This document shows positions 45,720-62,528 of a stretch of DNA of 64,000 nucleotides, one piece after another; position 1 is the first letter of the stretch, and each line of letters starts with the position of its first letter. The stretch lies in assembly GCA_964036155.1 (NCBI GenBank), contig OZ038422.1, positions 806,001-870,000 on the forward strand, written 5' to 3'. The stretch comes from Diploscapter coronatus (lineage: Eukaryota; Nematoda; Chromadorea; Rhabditida; Rhabditidae). The position numbers were made by a program, and so were the translations under genes. The notes beneath the pieces are model-generated. The model worked only from the letters and a program-made list of their open reading frames with translations. It did no database searches and was not told the DNA's origin.

Positions 45720-48700
45720 CTAAAGTCTAGTCATAAGGTTGTTGGTGTTGTTTGAAGTTGCGCTGAATTGTCTTATTCCAAACTTTGAACTAATTGCCTT
45801 CGACCACGATTTCTTCTCCTGAAACGCATTTATTCGACATAAAATTACGGTTCCTTTGTAGCTACCACCCTCTTTTTTGCTTTTCTCCGTACTATTTTCC
45901 CGAAAAAGTGTGGTAACTACAGTGAGCCTCAAATTAAAATTATTATGGTCTATACCGGCATTGCACTGTATGAGTTGGTATGAAGTAATCCCTGATAGGT
46001 ATTCTGAATTGGTGCCTGATTTCTAACCATCGGAGCGACGGGTGCTGTCGGTCTTTGTCCAGGCGAATGTTGAAATTTTCTGTATTTGGACGGGTTAGGA
46101 GAGCCTAAACGTTTTTCCTGAGTATAGCTCTTCTGACGTGTAGTTTTGATGTTCTTTCGCACCCTGATATGTGACTGTTGGTGTGTAATCTGGAACCGAC
46201 ACTTTAGTAACGTGATTTTCATCTAATTGCTGCTGCTGCTGCTGGGGCGAGGGCGTAGTCTAAAGTGTTTCCGCGGTCAAATTCGTTGATTTCGTGACGA
46301 TTACTGTTTGATTTCTCAACGTCTAATGAACAAAAATGACAAATCGTTATCAATCAATTCATTCAATTGTGAGAACCAACCACATCTTCCGCATAAAATG
46401 TTAGAATTTATTGCGCATAACTTCAACAAATTAATATCAACAAGTTGCAAAATAATTTGTCAAACCCATATGTGATGCGAAGGTAAGTAAAGGCTCATGG
46501 CACTCAATGTTTAGATATGACCCAAATATATGCATTCAATGTCTACAAAAATTCTATGTATCACATTTCAAACCAATCGTTAGAAATGATCAATCCCATA
46601 TTATGCTACTCGTCACTGAGTATTTTTAAAATAAAAATATTCACGAAACTGCATTCCTCATGCTAAATTATTTATGTCCTACAGTCGGGAATAAGTCCAA
46701 GACGTTTGCACGTTGCTTGGGTCTCCTAACTGGGGCAGTCCTAAAATTATCTAATGACATCTAAAAGAGAGCTCACAAATTCAAACCGAATGGAATAAGA
46801 GCCCGTAGGGGTGCCATGATGTAATGGTGGTAGTGGGGAAGCTCTTGAATAAGTGCCTAAAATTAACGTATTTTCAGAATTCTTCGAACTTATTTGCCCA
46901 ATTCAACCTTTGATGTCCACCTTATCGTAGAGACTATGTCCCTGAGCTCGTCCGAAAGTCTCCATCACAGGATCTTTCGGGCCATCATAGACCAGCTGCG
47001 ATTGAGAGTAGGCGAAATGACCCCACGAGACTAAATATTTCAAACGCTAGCATATTTCATACAATTAGCATAAAATACCGCAATCGTTGATTTGTTTCCT
47101 GATAGCTCGTTTCCAAGCCTCACAAACCGTTTCGTTGTCAACGCGAATGTACACTCTTGACGCTTCCACGTCGACGTCTCCAGCTGTTGTTAGAAGCAGA
47201 GTATATGGATTTGTCGTAGAAGAAATTTTGGACTTCTGAAATTTTCCATTTCATTTAAATTTTCACATTCTTGACTAGCCGAAGTTATTGGGACCATCAA
47301 AAGTATCTCCTCCATAGGTAGTTGTCGGATTTCCTTGCTTACATAGCATTGAAGGGACCCGGCCTGAGGAAAGTCGATCTATCCTTCAAGACAAATTGGA
47401 ATAAAATTTTACCTGTAATCTCGCCCTGACGTTCCTAATCGAGATGTCTTTCTCGACGTGCTCCACCGAAATGACTCCCTCAGCTATTGGATAAATCACT
47501 GAAGAGGGTTGGACGACGAGTCGACAGATTATGTGACCATAAAGAGGTGGTCCTGAAAAATGTCTAAGATATTGAGTATATTTGAAATAAGGTACCCGAC
47601 AAATCCGCGAAAGTCGATATTTTCAAGTCGTGAATTCTTGGTCGGTCTCCAGCATCAGATAGGGTTAAATAGGCATGAGCCAGTAGGTTGAAATGAGTGC
47701 TTCCAGTCACGGCGTCAGGTCTCATAGGCAGCTTGTTTTCGGTGGCAGTTGCTAGTTGGTTCTTCTAAATTGTATTTATGTTTGTCAAAAATGGCAACTT
47801 GGAAAGCTCAAAACATTGAGAAATAATGTGTGGAAAAGAAAGCCTATCATTCCCCCATACCCTACCCTAAGTCCGATACTGTTTCGCGGTTTCCAAATAA
47901 CCCCAAAAATACACAAGTAAATTACACACATACCACTGAGCTGCCGAACTTCCTTCCGAGAGACCTTGAAATCTTTGCTCTAAGGCTTCCGCCGTTATCC
48001 GAAGAAGTGCCCGAGTCGGTTCTGGCCGCATAAATCGACATTTCAATGCAGAAGTCTTCGGTTTCGTTTTCGAAGATGAAGCTCTCATTAAATACCACGT
48101 CGGTAGTGGCCCGATTGATGTTCGTGATTAATTTTGTGTCCACAACTTTGCTCCTGGTTTGAAGCACGACGAACATTGAATATGTACGGCCATCTGAACT
48201 TTAATTTATATACAAGTGGCTTTCGATCAATCATTGCAAAACCCCACGGCAACTTGGAAACCTCAAGTCATGCGAAATAGTGTGTGAGAAAAGAATCGCT
48301 TTTCCTACCATCCTTCAACTCATTTCGCATGGCTTGAAGCTTCCAAATAGTCAACTTCAACTCCACCTCCTTTGCTCTTGAAATGCTGCTCACGATTCCA
48401 TGCTAACGGAATGCTTATCTGTGATACACCAATCGATCCTGGACTAGGTTGATGAGCGCTGAAATTACCAAACTTCAAAAAGTATCAGGATCCAAATTGA
48501 TTACCTATCATCATACTCCCGAATCACCGGCATATTTTTGGACTTGAACTGGCGTAGGATGTACTCTTTCTCCTGTAGCAGAAAATAGTGCTGTTGGCAA
48601 CCTCGAAGCGACTAAAATAACAAATAAATCTTGCAAAATACGTAAAAATGCAGGGTTGCGCGAGAACTGCACTATGATGAAAACTTGTTTGGGAGTATGT

Positions 48701-48850
48701 AAAATAAAATGAGTCATCTCGCGAAAATATGAGTATTGTATAGGCTTATTGATTATTTCACCCGCTCACTTGATCAATTCAAACAATATTATCAGTGCGT
48801 ACTTCAAAAGCTGTGCTTATTAGTCTGCCTCCCCCGCAAGACCCATGATT
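45720..48850 (-). CDS. rhotekin-like protein (anillin-homology and PH domains)
   Basis: Rhotekin and anillin relatives bind active Rho and link it to the cell cortex and septins. The first recognised exons give GSCGGGRLISTAFESLRGCQ then LLQEKEYILRQFKSKN. The anillin-homology/C2-like region follows: VSQISIPLAWNREQHFKSKG, MFVVLQTRSKVVDTKLITNI, RATTDVVFNESFIFENE. Then HFNLLAHAYLTLSDAGDRPR and PPLYGHIICRLVVQPSS, a rhotekin signature. PH-domain strands read GSLQCYVSKEIRQL, LLMVPITSA and VRVYIRVDN-like sequence ending TVCEAWKRAIRKQIND with the conserved Trp. A proline- and glutamine-rich tail of several small exons (TPSPQQQQQ, SPGQRPTAPVAPM) ends NNLMTRL. The 5' end upstream of 48850 was not found. 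Introns hold H1 and H4 hairpins. The tail exons near 46700-46860 are open in two frames; the frame that joins in phase to the Pro/Gln tail was chosen. Confidence 0.82.
45849..45928. repeat. hairpin element, family H4
   Basis: Ends GGTTCCTTTGTAGCTACCAC and, from the right, GGCTCACTGTAGTTACCACA, with CGTACTATTTTCCCG in the centre. It is in the last intron of the rhotekin-like gene. Confidence 0.75.
47793..47901. repeat. hairpin element, family H1
   Basis: Left GGCAACTTGGAAAGCTCAAA, right end reverse-complemented GTTATTTGGAAACCGCGAAA. The interior GTGTGGAAAAGAAAGCCTAT is shared with the copy at 59281. Intronic in the rhotekin-like gene. Confidence 0.8.
48248..48351. repeat. hairpin element, family H1
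   Basis: Left GGCAACTTGGAAACCTCAAG then TCATGCGAAATAGTG; right end CATTTCGCATGGCTTGAAGC then TTCCAAATAG. One of the best-preserved copies. Intronic in the rhotekin-like gene. Confidence 0.85.
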
Positions 48851-50480
48851 CTAAAATTAGACATGATCAGATTCATGAATGAAAAAGCCGAGTTTGAGGC
48901 TTTTACAGCCGATACTTCGCGCCAATAAATAAAAGCTGCGTTTTACGTTTTGACGCCAGAAAATAATTGCTGATAAGCAAAGAAACATATGAAAGAGGCG
49001 CTATTGTTGTTTCTGACTGGCATTCATGAGAAATGCGATGGTCAATAATTCGACAGGATGTGCGCATATTTCGAATTTCTGAAGAGAAGTACAGCCTTTT
49101 GAGGTTCGAATGATAAAATGATAAACTTGTTTGAAAGTATATCATTGATTGATTTAGGCGGACTAGCGCATGTACTTAATGCTATTTGCAACACAATTCT
49201 CGCATTAGAGAGCAGAAAATTAGAGAGAGGAAGAGAGAGAGAGAGGGAGAATCAAAATCGAGAGAAAGAGCGCACAAAAACGAGACAATACACCAACTCA
49301 TCGTTCACTTTTCGGAAATCCTTCTGGTAAACTTTCTCTCGAATCTCTCATTTCGTCGCACTACCTTCTCGATTTTCTGCATCTTTTCGCGCAAATTGGC
49401 TTACTCTTTCATCTTTCAAAAACAAGCAAATTTTTCGTGTGTTCTTGAAGCGAAAAATCGCATGTTCAAGCACCTGATTACGCATGAAAATAAAAGAAGT
49501 CGTAAAATTCGAATAAATTTGAGACGACAACATTCATGAGCCAGGTACATCATAACAATATGCGCATATACTTGCAATAGAGTCGTGAATTGAATGGAAT
49601 TTTGATTGAAATTAGTTTCGCGAGAGAGAATGAAAGGAGTGAATTCTGTCCCTCGTATTTGCATGTCATTTTATTTTATTGTTCGATAGTATCTATGCAA
49701 TTCGGCGCGCCTCATCAAGCGCTTTTTCCCAATACGATTTGACCCAAAATCTTAAAAATCTATCTAAACCCTGAGAAAAAATGTTGAATTTCCGATTAGT
49801 TCTAATGATTTACCAAGTTACATTCCGCACAAGTCATGTTTCTTTCAGGAAAAATCAGTTTTGTCCGATTATGGTCGGTTATCTAAATTAGATCAAATTA
49901 CAAAATTATCACATAGGTTTTGGCGTATCGGAAAAAACGAACATGATAGGAAACAATGTTGATAGGATGATAGTTTTCAAAAATGTACAATTAAAAATCT
50001 GCAGAAAATGACTGCCAGACTATTTGATGAGGAATCTTTAGTCGACTGAGCCAGAAATTTGCTCGATTTTGTTGATTTTATAGATGACATGAGGCTTATA
50101 TTGCAAATCATGCAAGAAAAGTGCACAAAATCAATAGGCAGAGTAATTTGAGATGTTTGATTAGATCGGCAGAAAACTACGTCAGATCGAAATCATTTCA
50201 TATGAAATATGGGATTTTATACCCGATGAAATCGATATAGTAGTAGATAGATATTTTCCAATCAAGAGAGGGCCAAATTCTTGAAATTTCATCAGCCCGG
50301 TGAGAGATTTTGTTATATCCTGCTCGAAAATGTTTGTCGATACATCGTATCTCTGTGCAAGAGAAAAAATGGATTTAAGAAGATGGAAAGACGACAGAAA
50401 ACACTGAAAGAACAATGATAGTCAAACAGAAAATCGGGGATTAATTTGAACTTTTTTTTTTTTCAACATATTTATTTAAC
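48851..50480. other. intergenic, no gene recognised
   Basis: Should hold the missing 5' exon(s) and promoter of the rhotekin-like gene. A GA-rich purine tract at about 49213-49280 and short AT-rich open frames were seen, none with a motif or phased exons. Confidence 0.45.
50471..50476 (-). terminator. polyadenylation signal of the kinase-like gene
   Basis: AATAAA on the minus strand, 5 bp beyond the stop codon of the kinase-like gene and followed by an A-rich run. Very short 3' UTRs are common in nematodes. Confidence 0.55.
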
Positions 50481-52309
50481 CTAAAATTTCATATAACTCA
50501 TATTCAAAATCTCGTTACAATTTGGCCTTTCTTCTGGGTCAGCCTTCATCATTGAGAGAATAAAGTTTGCCTAAAATTGAATATGAAATTCCAGTTAGTG
50601 AAATAGATCTCACTTCGTCCGTTTTACTTTGTAGTTCACTGGGTACTTTCTGATCCCTTAGTACTTCGAAAGCTTTGACTTTGGATAGTTCAGATTCGAA
50701 TACGCTGACTAATTCGCAGAATATCAATCCCAATGCGTAGACGTCGCTCTTTTGAGATATTTTATCGTCACTTATCTAATAAAATTCAATGTAATTTAAA
50801 TTGTGACGATAAAAGAATTACCAATTCAGGCCCTTTATACAAATCACCATCATTGATCAGGACTTCAAAATTAGACTTCTTCTTGTCATTCAAACTGATG
50901 GCTCGACTAAATCCTCCTATTTTCAAAATATCGTCGTTATATTTCGAGAAGTAGACATTTTCGGGCTGAAATTTTTATTCCTTGACAAAAAGCGTACGAA
51001 TTATTGCCAATGACCGATAACTTGAGACAGAATAAAAACGAAGAATTTTGATGCATGGAAATTAGCGCGTTGTCTGCAAACGAATAGGTAACATTTCATT
51101 GATTCAAGAAATGACTCTTTGACGACTATTTGTGTATACGCAATGCACACTTCACATATGTCGAATTTGTGCGCATCGTTTATTTTGTTTCAACTTATCG
51201 GTCCTTGGCAGTATTATCCCATACCCTCAAGTCATTATGTACAATCCCCTGAGAGTGAAAATAATTAACGGCTTCCACAATCGTTCTGAACCAGCATTTC
51301 ATTCTATGAAGTGATCGGTCATCAGTCGGTTTGACCCATTGTGAATTGCCGAACTCGATCCATCGCTTCAACCATATATCCAAATTATAGTCTTGGCACA
51401 GCTGAAGAGAACCAAATCGTTATGTCTTAATCAGGACTGTCGAAAATTCAAGTTCAGTTCAGTTCGATCGCGAACATTTTTCACAGTTCAGGTTAAGCTA
51501 AAGTTCAGTTTATTCTCGAGCTTCAGACAGCCCTGGTCTCGTCATCTCGTCAAATACGAGTTGCTCAAGAACACGAATTGTTTAGATTTAGATAAATCCC
51601 CAAGAATAGGAAAAACATTCACCTCCATTTGAATATACCGATAACTAATAGCAGCGGGATCTACGATATCCATAAACTTATATCCCCTAGCAGATTGAAT
51701 TCCAGTGCTGGTGTCCGGCAGATTCTTCGCCTTCGCTTTCTCCTTCCAGACTGACCAAACGCGTTTATACTCCTAAAATGTCCTATATGTCTGGCGTCCT
51801 GTACTAATTGCACTCAAGTTACTCTTACCCTTTTGCAGAACTTACCCTCTTTTATTCTCTTCCCCATGCTATTTTTTAGAACACGGGGGTTACTTTTACA
51901 AAAGGGTAAGAGTAACTAGTGCAAGAGGTCTTATTTCTGAAGAGGAGAAAATGAGCATTTGTGAACCTTTTTGCAAATTTCATTGGGCGGTTCTTCACTC
52001 CAGGTCCTTTGATACTTGACTATCGAGGAGTGATCCAATTTTGCCATAATTTCAGCCTCACGTTTTGCCAAATTGTACCGTTTCCTTTTGAAAATGGCGA
52101 TATCAAAATTGGAAGAACAAAAATTAACATACGGCGTTAACACAGTAATTCTTTTGATGGAATAAGCTCGATCATCAATAGTATCTATCGCTGAGAAAAT
52201 CAAAGTGAACGTACCGCTTCCTACTATTTCCTGATTTCGAAAATCTTCTAGTAAACTGAATTTTCAAAGTATGTTTTTATTGGAATTCAAAGAAAACCTA
52301 CCTAGGCAT
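50481..52309 (-). CDS. eIF2-alpha-kinase-like protein, degenerate DFG
   Basis: Protein of about 320 residues that is almost entirely kinase domain, most like the PEK/GCN2 branch. Start MPSLLEDFRNQ leads to the glycine loop EIVGSGTFTLIFSA, a retained Lys in AYSIKRI, and the helix-C region KREAEIMAKLDHSSIVKYQR followed by TWSEEPP, typical of eIF2 kinases. The catalytic loop reads HSQGIVHNDLR joined to PENVYF, so HRDLK has become HNDLR with the Asp and Asn kept. The metal-binding DFG is replaced by GGF (LKIGGFSRAI). LYKGPELISDDKISQKSDVY and ALGLIFCELV follow, then ADPEERPNCNEI. The loss of the DFG aspartate suggests weak or no catalysis. There is no regulatory N-terminal domain, unlike PEK or GCN2. 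Introns hold H7 and two single-copy hairpins. Confidence 0.85.
51004..51213. repeat. hairpin element, family H7
   Basis: Left ATTGCCAATGACCGATAACT then TGAGACAG; right end reverse-complemented TACTGCCAAGGACCGATAAG then TTGA. It has the GCAATGCACACTT interior motif. It sits exactly in the intron that splits the HNDLR and PEN catalytic-loop segments. Confidence 0.8.
51432..51536. repeat. hairpin, single copy (imperfect)
   Basis: Left CAGGACTGTCGAAAATTCAA, right end reverse-complemented CCAGGGCTGTCTGAAGCTCG. The interior repeats AGTTCAGTT several times. Intronic in the kinase-like gene. Confidence 0.55.
51808..51925. repeat. hairpin, single copy
   Basis: Ends TTGCACTCAAGTTACTCTTA and, from the right, TTGCACTAGTTACTCTTACC, with AGTTACTCTTACCC pairing perfectly. 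The centre CCATGCTATTTTTTAG resembles the recurring core. Intronic in the kinase-like gene. Confidence 0.75.
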
Positions 52310-53063
52310 TATGTGCTCCGGATTTTATAGCTGAATTTTCTACAGCCCAATCGATATCGCTCTTTACGGGAATATTTACTCTTTCAAGCACGCTTTAGCT
52401 TCAAATTCTCACCTTTCTGTCCGATTTTATTGATCGTATAAAATCTCAAACACATGCATATGCATTCATTCGTTATCAGCAGGTTTATTTTAATGAGATT
52501 ATAAAGCGGAAATAACTTTATTATTATCAAGCCTTAATATCAAAATTTGATTCAATGTGAAAATTATCAGATCTAAGTATCACAAAGACGGGAATATAGG
52601 GCAAGCATTTTTTCTTACTGTATCATTCAGGGCTAAATTGATTTGGGACCATTTTGTTTAATAATGAAAGATCAAGTTTTGTCATTCGAAAGATAGCAAA
52701 AACATAGGGTTCCTATAATGGTTCACAATTTCAATCAATTCAATCAATATACCAAAACTATAAGCTGGACTTGCGTTTCGGGGAGACCTAGCACCTCACT
52801 CGGGAAATATAGATAAAGTTTCTTGAAGAATATGCCATTTGAGGCATCCTATTTACAAAATAAATGAAAACCAAGGCAACTTGGAAACCGTATGACACGC
52901 ATCAACTCACGACACATGCATAACAGTGTGGGGGAAATACGGCCTACCACCAAAAACCTACCCTTATTTCACATTTCATGAGGTCATGTGTGTGTGTTAT
53001 GCGGTTTTCAGATTGCCAAATTCAGCGTATATCACATCATAGAATACAAAAACATCGTCTAGA
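52310..53063. other. intergenic between kinase-like gene and ADAM gene
   Basis: About 750 bp of AT-rich DNA with the H1 element at 52875-53017. No gene signal was seen. Confidence 0.5.
52875..53017. repeat. hairpin element, family H1
   Basis: Left GGCAACTTGGAAACCGTATG, right end reverse-complemented GGCAATCTGAAAACCGCATA. It lies just beyond the 3' end of the ADAM gene. Confidence 0.75.
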
Positions 53064-56000
53064 TTACTTTTTCAAGGCAGGTTTAAGCGAAGGCTTAGGG
53101 GGTGGTGGGGGCTTTGCGTTAGGTCTCGATAGAGTTCCGGATCCTCGGCTCAGGGTTGCCGCACTGAGTTCGTCGTCCTCCTGGATCGGTGTTGGTGGTA
53201 GGGGTTTGTCCTTATGAGCCCTTCTAAATATCCGAAATCACAAAATACGCAAATTCGATCGCGCACCGTATCCTTTCGTCCACTCCTATCTCATCTCCGT
53301 GTTCATCATACAACTTCTGTATCACAGAGTCTCTGGGCCTTTGTGGTACCGAAGGCGGTGGTACTTTGGGTCGATCGGACTTGTTGAGCGTCGAATTCCT
53401 GAAATTGATCATAAGAGTCAAGTCGCTTCAAAACGTTAAGCACCTCGAGAACGGCCCCGACCCCGAAGAATCGCTATGATAGGGTGAAATTAGTGGTGAA
53501 GCTGGTGCGGTAAAAGTATACGTTTCTGAGTGTTGTTGTTTTCCACTGGACGCTGTTGGGATTGGGGGAGGCGGAGGAAGCGTCTTCGAAGTGGCATAGA
53601 AATTGGGTTTGACAGTAATTGCCCCACCATCGTTAGCTGGGTTCCAGATCACCGAGAAATCTTGCTCTCTGAAATGGTTCATGTTTCGGAAAATCTGACG
53701 ATCAAACCTTCTTCCTCGTTTCACGCCAGGCGGTGGCGGAGCTTTTCGAATGGGTACAAGTTCTCCATGAAGATTCAAACTTCTACGCATACGTTTCCAA
53801 AATCTGAATGTAGAACGTTTAACTTTGAAAGAACTCTGCCACCTACTCAGCGACCAAGTTGCGATTCTTCTTGACTTTATAATAGATACAGACTGCTGCA
53901 AGAAGCGCTCCAAGTAGAGCACAAATGATGAGAAAGGCCAAAGATGGCGTCAAGCCTCTCGAGAGATTGGCAGGATTGCTGTTCACCGAACCACCGTAAC
54001 CCGGGGCCTCACACGCCTGACCAGCGAACCCATTTTCGCAGTGACAGTTACCCACATTGTTACAGATGCCTGAAATACCAACTTGATAAATGATCCGGAA
54101 AATTAGCCCACCTCGATCGTGACACCCGTCCTTACATTTGGCAGTAATCTTCAAGAGATCAGTGATGCCTTGACAATTCGTATTTATGCAGATCTAGTAC
54201 GTTTTTTGTTGATATGAAATTTGTCACCAACGATCGATTATACCTTATCTTTACCACAGACAGCCCCATCCGGCACCATTCCGGGGTCCTTCTTGTTTTT
54301 GCTACCACCGACGTATAGAGAAGTGATAACGTGGCATTGGTGCTTTTCTCGACCAACATTTATATAGGTGTAGGCATGTTGAATCGACGAGGAATCACCA
54401 AAAATCGGCCTCTCAGCATTGGTATTGCAATGTAGTCGTCCGCACATCTTATTACTAAATGACGAATTTGCTCAATTTCGAAAATATCGAATGCGTACCT
54501 TTGAGTACAAGCAGTATAGTTCTTCGTAAATGGCTCATAGCCACAGTTCCCGTGGAAGGCGCTATGCAGATTTTGGTCATAACACTCCCTACAATATCTT
54601 AGTTTTTAAAAATTTCTTAGGGCGTGCTCATACTCCGTCCGCGCTCACGTGAGAGGTGAGCGGAGTATGAACGCTCCCCTATAATTGGTTCTCACTTGAC
54701 TTCGTCCTTCGAATCTGGGCCCCAGATCATTTGGCATTGTTGGTCCTTGCTTCCACAGACGCCATCATAGCAGTGCGCGTTAGGTATATCCGGACACGGT
54801 AGTCCATTTTGGATGAAGAAGTCCGCAGGACAATCGTTGGTTTCTCCGTTGCAAAACTCTGGGAGATCACAGATACCAATTGGTTGTCGACATGTCGTCG
54901 CACGTGGTTTAGGCTAAATTGAAATCTTATTCGAATGATATATGCGCGCCTTATCACCTGGCACGTATTCAGATCACAACAGTCCCCAGACGCGCATTTC
55001 GCTTCGCCCTTCAATTGGCAAGTCTTCTCGTCGCAGCACTCATTATTACAGAGCGCGGAACCGCAGTCGCATTCCTGAACGTGTGTGTGTGAACATTTTA
55101 TTTCCAACATTCCCAAAATACTCGCTCACCTCTCCTGTTTCTACAATGCCATTTCCACACTTCGCCTCAGTGCTCGTGATATTCGGTTGGTTCATCAGAC
55201 AGATATCGACGCCTCTGGAGAACCCTTTCGTCAGGTACTGCAGGCTGCACTCGGACCAAATCGTGTGTGGGATGTATCTAATTCGAGAATTTTTGGTTCG
55301 AATTGGCTGGCTATAAATTTCAAATACCCCGACGAGGCAGCCATGATGCACGCTCCGGTACTACTCGTGCACGCGCAGACCTCGGAGTCGTCGTGCTCCA
55401 TTCCGAAATTGTGCCCCATTTCATGAGCGATCGTTGAAGCGACAGCGGCAGCGTTGTCAGCATGATCCTAATAGTCTTTCGCAATTATACCTGAGCTAAT
55501 TGCCCAATATCCTCACCACATTGATGCCTCCCGAATAGTCGTAGGAGCACATCGTACCTTTGAAGGCCTTGCCAACCACACCTTCTTCAAATCGGTGGTT
55601 CCTGAACAAATCCTAATTAAAAAAAAACAAATTTTCACGTACGTCAAGAAATGTGCGTTATCATGCGGGTGTTCTTTGAAGAGCTTCTTCCGGTAGTCGA
55701 GAAAATGATCCAATGCTTCGTTGCCTGTTTTCTCAATTTCGATATGGTCCTTGTCATTCCAAATCTCTGTGTACACCAATGATATTCGTATGTTCAAGGG
55801 GTAATACAACTAAAATTAAATATGTTTTTTATTTAAATAAACCAAATACCGCGTTAATATTGTTCGTTATGCTGAGAAGTCTGTTCTTGACTTTTTCCTC
55901 GTCCGAGTCGTACTTTTTATACTGAAGGTTATGAAATTAGCGAATTTTCCTAATCTAAGCTCACGATTGAATTATCAGCAATCAAAGCCAACTCCACATA

Positions 56001-56761
56001 TCGGATCTTTCTGTCGATGTACTTGCTGTAGTATTCCGGTGCGGAGTTTCCCGGTCTTCTTGCCTCATTTGGAGCGGTTCGCTTCACCCGATAGTCGTCG
56101 TTTTCGAAGGCTAAAATGTTTAAAAAGAAATTTTAAGTAAATTGAACATTTTTATATACCACAGCTTTGATACGTCTGCGGATATAGCACGAATCCTCCT
56201 GTTTGATTATTCGAGGCTCCAACATAGAATAGATTCTTGTCAAATGACAAAAGCCCAGATATCGAATCCGGACTGCATAAACTTAGGGTATGAGGAGTTA
56301 TGGATTGGTCCTTTGGTATCGAAATGAAGTGACAGTTTTGAGCCTGCTAAAATTCGACCTTTCTCAAATACAGGTGAAAATGACTCACAGAAATAAATTT
56401 TGAAGAGAATAGGTTATTATGGAATGTTGGGTGAGGGAAAGCGTCTCTGTAATTTGTAATTTGAACCTTGCCTTTCTAACTTTCGAACTTACGAAGTAGG
56501 TTGATATTGAATAGTGGTAATTTGTCCATTTTCGTTAACAATGTCCAAGGGTAACTGGCCGAGTTTACCGGAGTTTTCTACGAGATTGACTAAAAAATCG
56601 ATATTACTATTACCATCGATTTGAAAGAAAAGGAACATCTCTATTTCACTAAGCCTATGTAACGCTGATGAGTCATCAAGAAAAATGTTTACAAAAGCAA
56701 AATCTTGCCTAGAGATAGTGGAGTTTGAGCTTTTCCATTGTGATAAATATTGACGGGGCAT
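53064..56761 (-). CDS. adm-2: ADAM metalloprotease-disintegrin, ADM-2-like
   Basis: Full ADAM layout. Prodomain: [12 protein letters not shown] then [20 protein letters not shown], closing with a furin-like site RVKR. Metalloprotease: [20 protein letters not shown], then [19 protein letters not shown], in which all three zinc His and the catalytic Glu are intact. A disintegrin domain ([23 protein letters not shown]) and a Cys-rich domain (CDQNL-like, [25 protein letters not shown]) follow. An EGF-like repeat ([19 protein letters not shown]), one membrane span ([18 protein letters not shown]) and a basic stop-transfer KVKKNR come next. The cytosolic tail is proline-rich ([43 protein letters not shown]), suited to SH3 binding. 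The active site argues for ADM-2 (meltrin-like) rather than the inactive UNC-71. The start is uncertain: [10 protein letters not shown] is used, but a hydrophobic stretch upstream to about 56840 may be part of the signal peptide. Confidence 0.9.
54620..54678. repeat. short hairpin, single copy
   Basis: Arms GGCGTGCTCATACTCCG and CGGAGTATGAACGCTCC around a CGCTCACGTGAGAGGTGAGCG centre. Intronic in the ADAM gene, between Cys-rich-domain exons. Confidence 0.8.
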
Positions 56762-57540
56762 TCATGTAGTTCCATATTCGTAAAAAATAGCCAAAATAAT
56801 GAATATTAAAATCACGAGGCTTCTCAAGGTCGCTTTATCATCGAAGACCCTATAAATTACTCATAAGAATTGATAAAAATTGCTAAATCAACGCTTAAAA
56901 CGAGACCGGAATCAGTAATGCAGTATTAGTCACTACTTCCTCCTCGCCACACTCCATACAACAAGTGACACTTGACCTGCATTCAAACGCGTTCTCTGGA
57001 TCAAGAGCGTTGCGGGAAATTCGTTCTCCAGCATATATAAAGGAATTTATTCATGTGTTGCATAGCAATTATAAGGCATTGAAACACACATTGAACAGGT
57101 AAAATAGGCCCCCATATCTTCGACTTAAGGCTCATGTGATAAAAGATATGATGTAGATAAATCTTTGTATAAATAGAATATATGGGAAAAGGACTACAAC
57201 ATCACAGACCTCATGTATTATAGCCTCGACATATGTAAAGAACCAAATGATTTGTATATGTAAACGTTCGTGCATTATAAGGCGCATTCGATGAGATACA
57301 CGGTGAATGTCGATATATAAAATATGAAATTTCGAAATATTTTGAGAAAGATTTGGAATGAATGATACAATCGTCTATTTCGCATTGCGTGAGTGAATAA
57401 TTGAGTTCATGCGCTCCCGCCCTCATGATGCACTTTTCTGCCAGAGTGCACTTTTCCTCAAAGCAAGTGTAAATCGGGTGGAAGGCACATGAACTTTAGA
57501 TGATACAATTATAAATTATAGAAAATTTAGGGAAAAGTAT
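56762..57540. other. intergenic between ADAM and gck-4-like genes
   Basis: About 780 bp. The left part probably holds the ADAM signal-peptide exon and promoter. No repeat or other gene signal was seen. Confidence 0.4.

Positions 57541-62528
<4,988 letters not shown>

Noticed and set aside
45720..46340. Separate small gene downstream of the rhotekin-like gene
   Set aside because: The exons join in phase to the rhotekin-like tail when the alternative reading frame of the preceding exons is used, so one gene is simpler.
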